Of a stretch of 64,000 nucleotides of DNA, positions 34,712-42,523 are shown one piece after another. Within the stretch, counting starts at the first letter, position 1. The number at the start of each line of letters is the position of its first letter. The notes below the pieces were generated by a model, which was not told where the DNA came from, did no database searches, and saw nothing but the letters and a program-made list of their open reading frames with translations. Origin of the DNA: Altererythrobacter sp. ZODW24 (GTDB lineage Bacteria > Pseudomonadota > Alphaproteobacteria > Sphingomonadales > Sphingomonadaceae). A program made the position numbers and the translations under genes. The stretch lies in NCBI RefSeq assembly GCF_003344885.1, contig NZ_CP031155.1, positions 1,268,001 to 1,332,000 of the forward strand. The letters run 5' to 3'.

Positions 34712-35161
34712 ATGACCGGAGGCAAAACACTCAGCTGCCCCAGCGCGCCGCATCAGCACCCCGAGGCCTCGCTATTCGGCGTAGTTTTGGAAGACGAATC
34801 TGGCCCGCGCGTGTCCTATCTCGAAAAAGATGCACGGATGCCCGATCGCATCGATGTGAACGCGCTGGGTGTCGATCCCGGCCACGCGCTGCGCTTTTCA
34901 GCTCCATGTGCCAAATCAGGCTGCGGACAATGGAACGACGGCGGCTGCCGGCTGGGCAAGGACATTGCCGAGAAACTGGCGCCGGTCGTCGATGTAGCCC
35001 CTGCCTGCAAGCTGCGCGCGACCTGCCGCTGGTTCGATGAAAACGGCGTCGCCGCATGTCTGCGCTGCCCCCAGGTCACGACGCGCGTGATGCAGGGGCC
35101 CAAGATGCAACAGGGCGGAATGCCCAGCCTTTACGCAGTTGCCGAGAATTCTCCCGCATAA
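34712..35161 (+). CDS. Cys-rich probable metal-binding protein
   Basis: 149 residues with eight cysteines in two groups: Cys66, 71, 79 and Cys99, 105, 116, 119 (the last as CLRC), plus Cys9. No signal peptide. The layout, with PCAKSGCGQWNDGGC and RWFDENGVAACLRCPQ, matches a widespread family sometimes labelled nitrogen fixation protein but without known function; an Fe-S cluster or zinc site is likely. AGGAG sits 8 nt before the ATG. It is 57 nt upstream of a gene for a double-glycine-leader peptide, so a maturation role is a reasonable guess. Confidence 0.82.
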   Translation: MTGGKTLSCPSAPHQHPEASLFGVVLEDESGPRVSYLEKDARMPDRIDVNALGVDPGHALRFSAPCAKSGCGQWNDGGCRLGKDIAEKLAPVVDVAPACKLRATCRWFDENGVAACLRCPQVTTRVMQGPKMQQGGMPSLYAVAENSPA

Positions 35162-35218
35162 ACCCGGGCGGGGAACCGACATATCCAGGGTGCACCGGGT
35201 CACCCACACAGGAGAAGA

Positions 35219-35479
35219 ATGATGACTATGAAGAAGAAAGCAGGCCGGGCATCCCGCGCCGACGTTTCCAATGTAATCGGCCTAGCGGTCGCGCAGGCCA
35301 AGGGCCGTGTCCAGCAGCTCGACGCTGACGGAATCGCTAATGTTTCCGGCGGCTTCGGCGAATCCGACACTGGCCCTGAAGGTGAAGGCGGCCTTGGCGG
35401 TCTTGGCGGCGGCCCGGGCAGCACTGCGGGCATGATCGACACTGGTCCCAAGATTGAAATTGGTCAGTTCAGCCTCTGA
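35219..35479 (+). CDS. Double-glycine leader peptide (candidate RiPP or bacteriocin-like precursor)
   Basis: 86 residues. The N-terminal part (to residue 45) has a leader-like helix and ends LDADGIANVSGG, the classic double-glycine site after Gly45. The remaining 41 residues carry 14 Gly in runs (GGLGGLGGGPG), two DTGP motifs, one Lys and no Cys, and end QFSL. AGGAG lies upstream of ATGATG at 35219, and a rho-independent terminator follows. No processing protease, transporter or modifying enzyme is recognisable nearby except possibly the Cys-rich protein upstream. Confidence 0.75.
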   Translation: MMTMKKKAGRASRADVSNVIGLAVAQAKGRVQQLDADGIANVSGGFGESDTGPEGEGGLGGLGGGPGSTAGMIDTGPKIEIGQFSL

Positions 35480-35502
35480 AGCTGATCGCGACTAAACCGA
35501 CA

Positions 35503-35532
35503 CCCCGGTCGAGGTTGCACGGCCGGGGTTTT
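35503..35532 (+). terminator. Rho-independent terminator after the leader-peptide gene
   Basis: CCCCGG (35503-35508) pairs with CCGGGG (35523-35528), with a possible inner extension, followed by TTTT. It lies 23 nt past the stop of the double-glycine peptide gene and ends the two-gene unit. Confidence 0.8.
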
Positions 35533-35570
35533 GGTTATCAAAAATACCTATCTGTTTGGTCAATCGGCAG

Positions 35571-36191
35571 CTAATCGGCGACCTCCAAGTTTGCTCGTTT
35601 CAGCCCGTCACGAAGCAATGCATCGGTTACAGAATATTCTCTGCCCAATTCGAACGCCACAACAGCCTTTGCTAGCTGTTTTGCTACCTCCCAGCGAACT
35701 GTCGAGCGATCCACAAAGAGCTCAATGTCTTCATCTGGACCTTTACCCAATGCGGCCGCCACGTTGCGTGCATAAAGAGCGGACGGATTCTCTCCATTGG
35801 GGCACTCACCAGTTCGCGAGTTCCTCGGCAGAGACCCAATACAATCAGATTGCGGCGCATAGCGATTGAAAATCTCACTCGTCGATTTGAGACCGTGAAG
35901 ATACCGATAGGTTCGCATCGTTTTGAAGAATGCCCTAGCCGCATAGGCGGACTCGCTAAACTTGGTGTGATCTCGGCTATCATGGCCGACTTCACCTTGC
36001 CAGCCGGCTCGTTTTAGACACCAGAAATTATTGAAGCGGATACAGACTCGTCCCGGACGCTCTAATTCTTCAGCAGTAAAATCAGCCGCGACCCATTCAC
36101 CGCTTCGTTTCACAATTAGCCCTTCTTGAGACATGGCTGGCTGGCTCATTAAGCTCAACGAAAACGTGCCAAACAACTTAAACGCCAACAT
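35571..36191 (-). CDS. Secreted protein resembling phage structural protein P5 / lysozyme-like
   Basis: 206 residues with a signal-like N-terminus (MLAFKLFGTFSLSLMSQPAMSQ). The order RFNNFWCLKRAGWQGEVG, FSESAYAARAFFKTMRTYRYLHGL, then FNRYAPQSD and NPSALYARNVAAALGKGPDEDIELF follows the virion structural protein P5 family (GIRNNNPGNI, GWQG, GIRAxxRxLRTY, RWAPP, YxxxVA), which has a lysozyme-like part. The usual NNP is NNF here. A periplasmic muralytic or domesticated phage protein is inferred. It lies 23 nt downstream of nadB on the same strand and is AT-richer than it. Confidence 0.68.
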   Translation of the reverse strand: MLAFKLFGTFSLSLMSQPAMSQEGLIVKRSGEWVAADFTAEELERPGRVCIRFNNFWCLKRAGWQGEVGHDSRDHTKFSESAYAARAFFKTMRTYRYLHGLKSTSEIFNRYAPQSDCIGSLPRNSRTGECPNGENPSALYARNVAAALGKGPDEDIELFVDRSTVRWEVAKQLAKAVVAFELGREYSVTDALLRDGLKRANLEVAD

Positions 36192-36214
36192 ATGTCTTAT
36201 AAGACCCTCGTTGT

Positions 36215-37795
36215 TTATGGCACCAACACCGTATCGCGTGCCCGTTCATTCGTTTCCGGATAGTCCAGCGTATAATGCAGCCCGCGGCTTTCGTGACGCC
36301 GCAATGCTGACGCAACGATCAGCTCGGCCGCTTGCAGCAGATTGCGCAGCTCGATCAAATCGGTCGTGACGCGGAAGCTGCCGTAATAATCTTCCACTTC
36401 CTTATTCATCATCTCGATCCGGTTGCGGGCGCGTTCGAGGCGTTTGGTGGTGCGGACGATGCCGACATAGTTCCACATGAAGCGCCGGATCTCGGTCCAG
36501 TTTTGCTTCACAACCACTTCCTCGTCGGAATCGGTCACGCGGCTTTCATCCCATTCGCGCACTGGCGGGGGAGCCTTCAGCTCGTCCCAACGCTCGGCGA
36601 TGTCGCGCGCGGCCGCTTCGCCGAATACGAAACATTCGAGCAGGCTGTTGGACGCCAGCCGGTTCGCGCCGTGCAGGCCGCTTTCAGTAACTTCGCCCGC
36701 TGCCCATAGGCCCGGCAGATCGGTCCGCGCATCCAGCCCGACCAACACGCCGCCGCACGTATAATGCTGCGCCGGAACAACCGGAATTGGTCCGGTCGTC
36801 ATATCAATGCCAAGACCGGTCAGCTTCTCATGGATCGTCGGGAAATGTTCCTTCACAAATTCGGGCGGTTGGTGGCTGATATCGAGATGCACATAGTCGA
36901 GACCGTAGCGCTTGATCTGGTCATCAATCGCGCGGGCAACCACATCACGCGGGGCTAGCTCCATCCGTTCGGGATCGTAATCCGCCATGAAGCGGTGGCC
37001 GGTTTCGGGATGGAGCAAATGCCCGCCCTCGCCGCGCACAGCTTCCGTAATCAGGAAGTTTTTGACCTCCAGATTATACAGGCAAGTGGGGTGGAACTGC
37101 ATCATCTCCATATTGGAAACGCGCGCGCCGGCCCGCCATGCCATCGCAATACCGTCACCCGTCGCGCCGCGGGGGGCAGTGCTGAATTGATAGACGCGGC
37201 CCGTGCCGCCCGCCGCCAGAATGGTTGCGCGCGCAGTGTAGGCCTCGACTTCGCCGGTTTCCTGATTGAGCGCATAGGCACCCCACACCCGGCCAGAACC
37301 GGAATATGTTTCCTCATTACGGGCTGTAATCAGGTCGACGCAGGCGCGCCCCGGCAGCATGGTGATGTTCGGATTGGCGTTTGCGGCGTTGAGCAAAGCC
37401 TCCTGCACTGCCCAGCCCGTGGCATCATCGACATGCACGATCCGGCGGTGCGAATGTCCGCCCTCGCGGGTCAGATGCAGGTCGCCAGAGTCCTGATTGA
37501 AGGGTACGCCAAGCTCGGTCAGCCGCTCGATACTGCGCGGTGCGCGCTCGATGACAAACTCGACCGTTTCCAGCCGGTTAAGGCCAGCACCCGCCACCAT
37601 CGTGTCGCGGATATGGTTGTCGAATGTGTCGCCTGCATCCAGCACCGCGGCAATCCCGCCCTGCGCCCAAGCCGTGCTGCCACCGTCGAGCCCGCCCTTG
37701 GCGAGAACTAGGACTTTCTTGGTTTCGGCGAGCGCGAGGGCGGCAGTCAGACCGGCCGCGCCGGAGCCGATAATCAGGACATCATAATTGCTCAT
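36215..37795 (-). CDS. nadB: L-aspartate oxidase
   Basis: FAD enzyme converting aspartate to iminoaspartate in de novo NAD synthesis. 526 residues, standard length. The dinucleotide motif GSGAAGLTAAL is at the N-terminus; the active-site HGANRLASNSLLE, ARDVVARAID and QHYTCGGVL segments are all present, and the His/Arg pattern agrees with NadB rather than succinate dehydrogenase. Starts 4 nt inside the ABC ATPase gene. nadA and nadC are not in the window, so the pathway is split. Confidence 0.95.
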   Translation of the reverse strand: MSNYDVLIIGSGAAGLTAALALAETKKVLVLAKGGLDGGSTAWAQGGIAAVLDAGDTFDNHIRDTMVAGAGLNRLETVEFVIERAPRSIERLTELGVPFNQDSGDLHLTREGGHSHRRIVHVDDATGWAVQEALLNAANANPNITMLPGRACVDLITARNEETYSGSGRVWGAYALNQETGEVEAYTARATILAAGGTGRVYQFSTAPRGATGDGIAMAWRAGARVSNMEMMQFHPTCLYNLEVKNFLITEAVRGEGGHLLHPETGHRFMADYDPERMELAPRDVVARAIDDQIKRYGLDYVHLDISHQPPEFVKEHFPTIHEKLTGLGIDMTTGPIPVVPAQHYTCGGVLVGLDARTDLPGLWAAGEVTESGLHGANRLASNSLLECFVFGEAAARDIAERWDELKAPPPVREWDESRVTDSDEEVVVKQNWTEIRRFMWNYVGIVRTTKRLERARNRIEMMNKEVEDYYGSFRVTTDLIELRNLLQAAELIVASALRRHESRGLHYTLDYPETNERARDTVLVP

Positions 37796-38742
37796 GCAAC
37801 TTGCTCCTGATCTGTTGTCAGACTGACAAACACATCTTCCAGATCGGCTTCGCGGGTTGTCACATCTTCAATCGCAAAACCGAGGCCCTGGACGATGCTG
37901 AGCACCTGACCGGCGGTCATGCTATCCTTACTATAGGTGATCTCGACGGTCCGGTCGCCGGTTAGCTCGCTTTTGGTGAAGGCTTCATGCGTTGGTGCGG
38001 TGTCGAGATCGCGGTCGACACTGAGGACAACGATCTTTTCACGCGCCATGTCCACCATTTCGCGGGTTGGTTTGTTGGCGATCAGCTTACCGTGATTGAT
38101 AATGGCGATACGGTCGCAAAGCTCTTCGGCTTCTTCAAGGTAATGCGTGGTCAGCACAACTGTTACGCCTTGCTTGTTTAGGTCCGCGATCATTTCCCAC
38201 AGCAGGCGGCGAAGTTCCACATCAACGCCGGCCGTCGGCTCGTCCAGAACGATGATCGGCGGCGAATGGACCATGGCTTTGGCGATCAGCAATCGGCGCT
38301 TCATCCCGCCTGATAAGGTGCGGGCATAGGCATCGCGCTTATCATGCAGATGGACCGCCTTCAGCAGTTCTTCGCTGCGTCTCTGTCCCTTTGGGACCCC
38401 GTAGAGCCCCGCCTGGTTCTCCAGCACTTCAAACGGCGTAAAGAACGGATCGAAAACGATTTCTTGCGGTACAATGCCGATGCTAGCCTTCGCATTGCGG
38501 CGCTGCTGATCAATATTGAAACCCCAAATATCTGCTTCACCCCCGGTTTTGGTAACCAGCCCAGCGAGAATATTAATAAGCGTCGATTTACCTGCGCCAT
38601 TAGGACCAAGCAGCCCGAAAATCCCGCCTTGCGGCACGTCGAAGCTCACTCCGTCGAGTGCCAGTTTTCCGGGATCGCCGGGACCGGCTCCAGCATAGCG
38701 CTTTGCGAGATTCCGGATCGAGATTGCAGCGTTTTCAGTCAT
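37792..38742 (-). CDS. ABC transporter ATP-binding protein (ABC-2 type)
   Basis: 316-residue ATPase with Walker A GPNGAGKST, signature LSGGMKRR, Walker B IIVLDEPTAGVD and the H-loop VLTTHYLEEAEE. The C-terminal ~90 residues match DrrA/NodI-like exporters. The start at 38742 (MTENAAISIRN) is preferred to a TTG 12 nt upstream. No permease gene is seen next to it; its partner must be elsewhere. Its stop overlaps nadB by 4 nt, an unusual pairing with a biosynthetic enzyme. Confidence 0.94.
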   Translation of the reverse strand: MTENAAISIRNLAKRYAGAGPGDPGKLALDGVSFDVPQGGIFGLLGPNGAGKSTLINILAGLVTKTGGEADIWGFNIDQQRRNAKASIGIVPQEIVFDPFFTPFEVLENQAGLYGVPKGQRRSEELLKAVHLHDKRDAYARTLSGGMKRRLLIAKAMVHSPPIIVLDEPTAGVDVELRRLLWEMIADLNKQGVTVVLTTHYLEEAEELCDRIAIINHGKLIANKPTREMVDMAREKIVVLSVDRDLDTAPTHEAFTKSELTGDRTVEITYSKDSMTAGQVLSIVQGLGFAIEDVTTREADLEDVFVSLTTDQEQVA

Positions 38743-38810
38743 TGCGCGGAGCAATGGGGCAGCGGCGCGATTCAGTAAAGGCCTGCCATGCCCGAAGGCC
38801 TATGGCAAAA

Positions 38811-38851
38811 GTAAATTCACCATTAACTATATACAGCTACTACGAATTTAC
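38811..38851. promoter_or_regulatory. Separated inverted repeat GTAAATTC...GAATTTAC
   Basis: Two perfect 8-bp arms (38811-38818 and 38844-38851) are separated by 25 nt of AT-rich DNA containing ACTATATACA. The whole lies upstream of the first DUF4402 gene in its likely promoter region, and could be a regulator site spanning the promoter. Function is inferred from position only. Confidence 0.4.
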
Positions 38852-38874
38852 AGGTGAACCATAGAAAGGGCCGC

Positions 38875-39465
38875 ATGAAGGGGTGGGTCGCATTTCTGCA
38901 AAGCGCAGCAAATGCCGGTGTCGTTTGGCACCGGACGATGCTTGGCGCCCTATGTCTTGCTGCTCCGATCGCACTCGTTCCTCAGACAGTAATGGCGCAA
39001 ACCGTCACCTCTGCAGAGAGTGAAGCCATTGTTGTTACACCGCTTAGCTTTATCAAAACGCAGGATCTCGATTTCGGTTCGATCATTCCCGGCCCTAACA
39101 ACGGCGGGGTGACGCTGGACCCGGATGGAAGCGTTACTACGACCGGTGGAATTGTAGTTTTGGCTGGATCAACCCAAGTCGCGCGCTTCGCCGGCTATGG
39201 TTCTTTCGGGCAATTCGTTACGATTAATCTCGACCGGAACCGCTACGATCTGACCCGCATCGGCGGCACACAGACCATGCGAATGCGGAACATGACCATC
39301 GGTTCGGCGCCGCCTTCACCTTTGGGAACACCAGTGCGGACATTCTTCATCGGCTCACCGAGCGGCGCATTTGCGTTTTCGGTTGCCGGAGAGGTCCGCG
39401 TCAGGCGCAACCAGGCGCCCGGTATTTACGAAGGTCAGTTCGAGGTTACGCTGGAATACCAGTGA
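38875..39465 (+). CDS. DUF4402 family secreted protein
   Basis: 196 residues from ATG at 38875 (AAGGG upstream). A long signal peptide ends in VMAQ. The mature part starts with acidic beta-strands (SAESEAIVVTPLSFIKTQDLDFGSIIPG) and ends with RRNQAPGIYEGQFEVTLEYQ, the DUF4402 start and end motifs. Members are beta-sandwich proteins like pilus subunits, probably surface or periplasmic. The second family member lies 76 nt downstream, so both may belong to one surface structure; no usher or chaperone gene is visible. Confidence 0.88.
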   Translation: MKGWVAFLQSAANAGVVWHRTMLGALCLAAPIALVPQTVMAQTVTSAESEAIVVTPLSFIKTQDLDFGSIIPGPNNGGVTLDPDGSVTTTGGIVVLAGSTQVARFAGYGSFGQFVTINLDRNRYDLTRIGGTQTMRMRNMTIGSAPPSPLGTPVRTFFIGSPSGAFAFSVAGEVRVRRNQAPGIYEGQFEVTLEYQ

Positions 39466-39541
39466 GACACGGCAATTCCTAACAGGCCGGTAACTATAGC
39501 TCGCAACCACTGCTCCCCGATTGACCCCTTATAAAGATGTC

Positions 39542-40078
39542 ATGAACAGGGTGGGAAAAATGCTGGCGCGTATCGCGCTTCTAACGATGTGCGCGTTCGG
39601 GGCAGCTTCTGCCCCAGCGATGGCACAGACCAGCGCAACCAGCGAAACCGAGATTCTCGGTCAGGGACGCATTACCAAACTTGAAGACCTCGACTTTGGT
39701 CAGGTCATTCCGGGCCTAAGCGGCGGCACGATCACGGTCGCGCCCGATGGCACAGTCACAACCGGTGGCACTGTCATTCCTTCTGGCGGCACCACGCAGC
39801 CGGCTGCTTTCCGTCTCGAAATGCCAATCTTCCCGATCTTTCAGTATGTCGGCTACAGTTCACCAAGCTCGTCGGATAGCGTCGTGCTGACGCACACAAC
39901 TGATGCAACCGAGACGATGACGTTAACGAATTTCCAGACCGATCTGGTTGATGGCTGGCGGATCCCGTTCTTTTCCGGCGATATCGATTTCAACGTCGGC
40001 GGAACGCTCGCGGTTGACGCCACACAGGAACCCGGCACCTATACGGGCCAGTTCAACGTTGTTGTCGACCTGCCGTAA
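39542..40078 (+). CDS. DUF4402 family secreted protein, paralogue
   Basis: 178 residues from ATG at 39542; an alternative ATG at 39560 has a better SD (AGGGTGGG). The signal peptide ends AMAQ. DFGQVIPG near the start and QEPGTYTGQFNVVVDLP at the end match the preceding gene. Between them it is shorter and Ser/Thr-rich, so the two differ in the middle. Probably same operon and same surface location. Function unknown. Confidence 0.88.
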   Translation: MNRVGKMLARIALLTMCAFGAASAPAMAQTSATSETEILGQGRITKLEDLDFGQVIPGLSGGTITVAPDGTVTTGGTVIPSGGTTQPAAFRLEMPIFPIFQYVGYSSPSSSDSVVLTHTTDATETMTLTNFQTDLVDGWRIPFFSGDIDFNVGGTLAVDATQEPGTYTGQFNVVVDLP

Positions 40079-40145
40079 ACTGCACACTGGCGCACAGTTG
40101 CTATTGCTATTGCGCGCATGACGGCCAGCGATTATCGCATTGCCC

Positions 40146-40394
40146 ATGCCGATAGCCCCACCTGAAATCAGCCTTGTCGAAACCCGCCGCGTGAAATGCG
40201 ACGGTGCCGTGTCGATCCGCCGAGGCACAAACTTCGCCTCAGCCGCGCTCGGCCATCCGCGCGTGTTTCTCGAAATCGACGAGCATGGCTATGTCGATTG
40301 CGGATATTGCGACAAGCGATTCGTGTTGAAGGGCGGCCCGGCTGACGGCGCAGATCACTCCAAATTACCCGACGTTAGCGCGGGTGCATCATAA
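40146..40394 (+). CDS. CHCC zinc-finger domain protein
   Basis: 82 residues. CDG, GHPRVFLEID, then CGYCDKRFVL make the C...H...CxxC zinc site of the zf-CHCC family, the domain of mitochondrial complex I subunit NDUFS6. In alphaproteobacteria similar small proteins are conserved and may help complex I. The start at 40146 (MPIAPPEISLVETRR) is preferred to an upstream TTG. The C-terminus after about residue 60 is hydrophilic and variable. Isolated gene between the DUF4402 pair and a lipoprotein gene. Confidence 0.88.
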   Translation: MPIAPPEISLVETRRVKCDGAVSIRRGTNFASAALGHPRVFLEIDEHGYVDCGYCDKRFVLKGGPADGADHSKLPDVSAGAS

Positions 40395-40459
40395 CGAAAT
40401 CGCTGACAGGCGCGGTTCAGGAGCGTGTGATACACTCGCTCTCCAACAGGAGATGTCTC

Positions 40460-40885
40460 ATGCGCCCCAATAAGCTTGCAACTCTCGCCGCGACCACCGG
40501 CCTCGCCCTGATGATCAGTGGCTGCGCAACTGGCAGCAACAGCGCCGCACGCGCCGCCGTGCAAGAGCGCGGTCAAGTCGAACTAGCGGAACTAACCGAA
40601 GGCCGGGTCGCCGGCGAACCGGTCCGCTGTGTCAGCCCGCATACCAATCAGCAGTTCACGATCATTGACGGGACCGCCTTATATCTGAAGCGCGGTAACA
40701 CCATTTACGTCAATGTTCCCAGCTATCCAGACTCGCTGGATGATGATGATGTTCTGCTGATAGAATATCGAGGCACTAGTCAACTTTGCCGCAACCAGCC
40801 GATCAAGATGCTAGATCGCGGTTCGGGCTTCCTTCGCGGCGTCATTTCGCTCAATGACTTCGTTCCTTACAAAAAGATGGACTAA
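40460..40885 (+). CDS. Hypothetical lipoprotein
   Basis: 141 residues. Start at 40460 with AGGAG 7 nt upstream; lipobox ISGC at Cys24. The mature protein has two conserved-looking Cys (VRCVSP, QLCRN) that may form a disulfide and ends FVPYKKMD. No family recognised, though similar short proteins are common in Sphingomonadales. It lies 6 nt before the DUF924 gene, so the two are probably co-transcribed. Confidence 0.8.
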   Translation: MRPNKLATLAATTGLALMISGCATGSNSAARAAVQERGQVELAELTEGRVAGEPVRCVSPHTNQQFTIIDGTALYLKRGNTIYVNVPSYPDSLDDDDVLLIEYRGTSQLCRNQPIKMLDRGSGFLRGVISLNDFVPYKKMD

Positions 40886-40891
40886 GCAAAT

Positions 40892-41443
40892 ATGGCAGCC
40901 GCACAGCGCCCCTGGGCGGCCGAATTGTTGCACATCTGGTTTGAGGAAATGGAACCGGCTGACTGGTTCAAACCCAACAGCCGGATGGATCATCAGTTGC
41001 GCGTACGGTTCGAGCGCAAGCTGATGTCGCTCGGGGCGGAACCCGCCAGCAATTTCACGCGCGATTTGAAACTGGCACAGGCCGCGATTCTGCTGTTTGA
41101 CCAAGTGCCGCGCAATCTATTCCGCAAGACCGCGCAGGCATTCGCCTATGACGCTCTCGCTCGCGACATCGCAAAACACGTAATCGCTCAAGGCTGGGAT
41201 GCCGAGCTGCCTGACGAGCAGCGCCAGTTTATCGCCATGCCGCTGATGCACAGCGAAGACATTGCCGACCAAGAGGCTAGTGTGGCCTACTTCACCGAGC
41301 ATCTGCCGAAGAATGTTGAATTCGCCAAAAGCCATCACGAAATGATCGCTCGCTTCGGCCGCTTCCCGCACCGCAACAAAGCGTTGGAGCGCGAAACAAC
41401 CGAAGAAGAGCAAGCCGCGATTGATGAAGGCTTTAGCTGGTAG
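40892..41443 (+). CDS. DUF924 family protein
   Basis: 183 residues of helical protein. ELLHIWFEEMEPADWFKPNSRMDHQLRVRF, then ILLFDQVPRNLFR and QRQFIAMPLMHSED are the DUF924 signature segments; the fold is TPR-like and its role is unknown. The C-terminus reads AIDEGFSW. A near-copy of this last stretch occurs at 42494-42519 beyond the serine hydrolase gene, which suggests that gene was inserted just after the DUF924 gene. Confidence 0.9.
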   Translation: MAAAQRPWAAELLHIWFEEMEPADWFKPNSRMDHQLRVRFERKLMSLGAEPASNFTRDLKLAQAAILLFDQVPRNLFRKTAQAFAYDALARDIAKHVIAQGWDAELPDEQRQFIAMPLMHSEDIADQEASVAYFTEHLPKNVEFAKSHHEMIARFGRFPHRNKALERETTEEEQAAIDEGFSW

Positions 41444-42519
41444 AGTTCATTCCGGAAGACTGTCCAGCCAAGCATCACGCGGTTTCAAGACAGCATTTTC
41501 GCTACCAGATGCAGTCATTGCAGCAAAGCCGGTATCGGTTTGCGGGTCGTAAATCGCAAAGGCTTTGTACTGACCGGTGCTGCCGCTTTGCCAGCTCCAC
41601 TGTCGCCCCAGGTGCGTAATGTATCGCCCGCCCAGTGTGTAGCTTTGGTCCGGCGTCGTAATCGTTCGCAATGCATCCAGCGATTTGGCCGAAAGCCCGC
41701 CCTTGTGGGGGAAACGTACTAGAGCCAGAAGATCCGCAGGTGTCGTTGCCGGACCGGCACCGCATTGAAGAAGGCGCGGAAGATTCTTTGCTGCCGCTGC
41801 GTCCTCCGGCAGTTGCCCACGCGGACCTAGCTGACCGGTAAACATGTAGCTGCTGCCCATTCCCGCTGGTTCTAGAACGGTTTCTCGCATCAGATCTGCG
41901 AAGCTCCGCCCGCTTGCCTGCTCCAGAATTGCTTGCACGACAACCCAATTGACCAGATTGTACGACCAAGTTTCACCTGCTGCACCGATCGTCTCATTAA
42001 CAGCGTGGAGATTGGCCGCTTCCAGCGCGGACATCGTTGGGGCCGGAATGCCTGGATCGGTGCTGAAATTCGGTCTTGGCCCATCGTAAAGACCGGAGCG
42101 GTTGGCAAGCAAATGGCGAGTCGTGAGTTCCGGCGAACCACCCTTATAATCAGGGAGAACTGCGGCAATCGGCCGATCAATGTCTAGTAGGCCCCGGTCG
42201 GATAGTCGCAGGGCCGCCAGTGTGCAGGCGAATTTGCCAATCGATCCAGCTCGAAAGACGGCGTTCGCCCGGTCATATCCTACGGTCGAAGAAACAATCG
42301 TTCGATCCGGCGACAGAATCGCGCTCACATATGGAGCGTCGTCCTCAGCGTGAACAGGTACTGCCATGAACATGGCGGCCATCCCTGTCGAGATTAGACC
42401 AATGATTGAGCGAGCGGTTCGTGTGTTATCCATCCAATCTGTATGGGATGTCAGTATGTGTATTGCAAGTATAAATCACTAAGACACCGGACGGCAATCG
42501 ATGACGGCTTTAGCTGGTA
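41417..42519. repeat. 26-bp near-direct repeat flanking the serine hydrolase gene
   Basis: 41417-41442 and 42494-42519 match at 23 of 26 positions and encode the same tail of the DUF924 protein, AIDEGFSW versus AIDDGFSW, each with a TA of a stop. The serine hydrolase (41447-42433) lies exactly between the copies. The second copy is an orphan gene end with no body. Confidence 0.75.
41447..42433 (-). CDS. Serine hydrolase of the beta-lactamase / PBP family, exported
   Basis: 328 residues with a signal peptide (about 1-29, VHA). The SxxK nucleophile is in GSIGKFACT, a YNLVN box (YxN) and a C-terminal HLGRQWSW segment resemble class C beta-lactamase-like hydrolases. Role is probably esterase or D-peptidase. 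It has AT-richer codon use than the DUF924 gene beside it, lies convergent to it with only 3 nt between stops, and is bracketed by the 26-bp repeat, so it appears to be an acquired insert. Confidence 0.87.
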   Translation of the reverse strand: MDNTRTARSIIGLISTGMAAMFMAVPVHAEDDAPYVSAILSPDRTIVSSTVGYDRANAVFRAGSIGKFACTLAALRLSDRGLLDIDRPIAAVLPDYKGGSPELTTRHLLANRSGLYDGPRPNFSTDPGIPAPTMSALEAANLHAVNETIGAAGETWSYNLVNWVVVQAILEQASGRSFADLMRETVLEPAGMGSSYMFTGQLGPRGQLPEDAAAAKNLPRLLQCGAGPATTPADLLALVRFPHKGGLSAKSLDALRTITTPDQSYTLGGRYITHLGRQWSWQSGSTGQYKAFAIYDPQTDTGFAAMTASGSENAVLKPRDAWLDSLPE

Positions 42520-42523
42520 AGAC

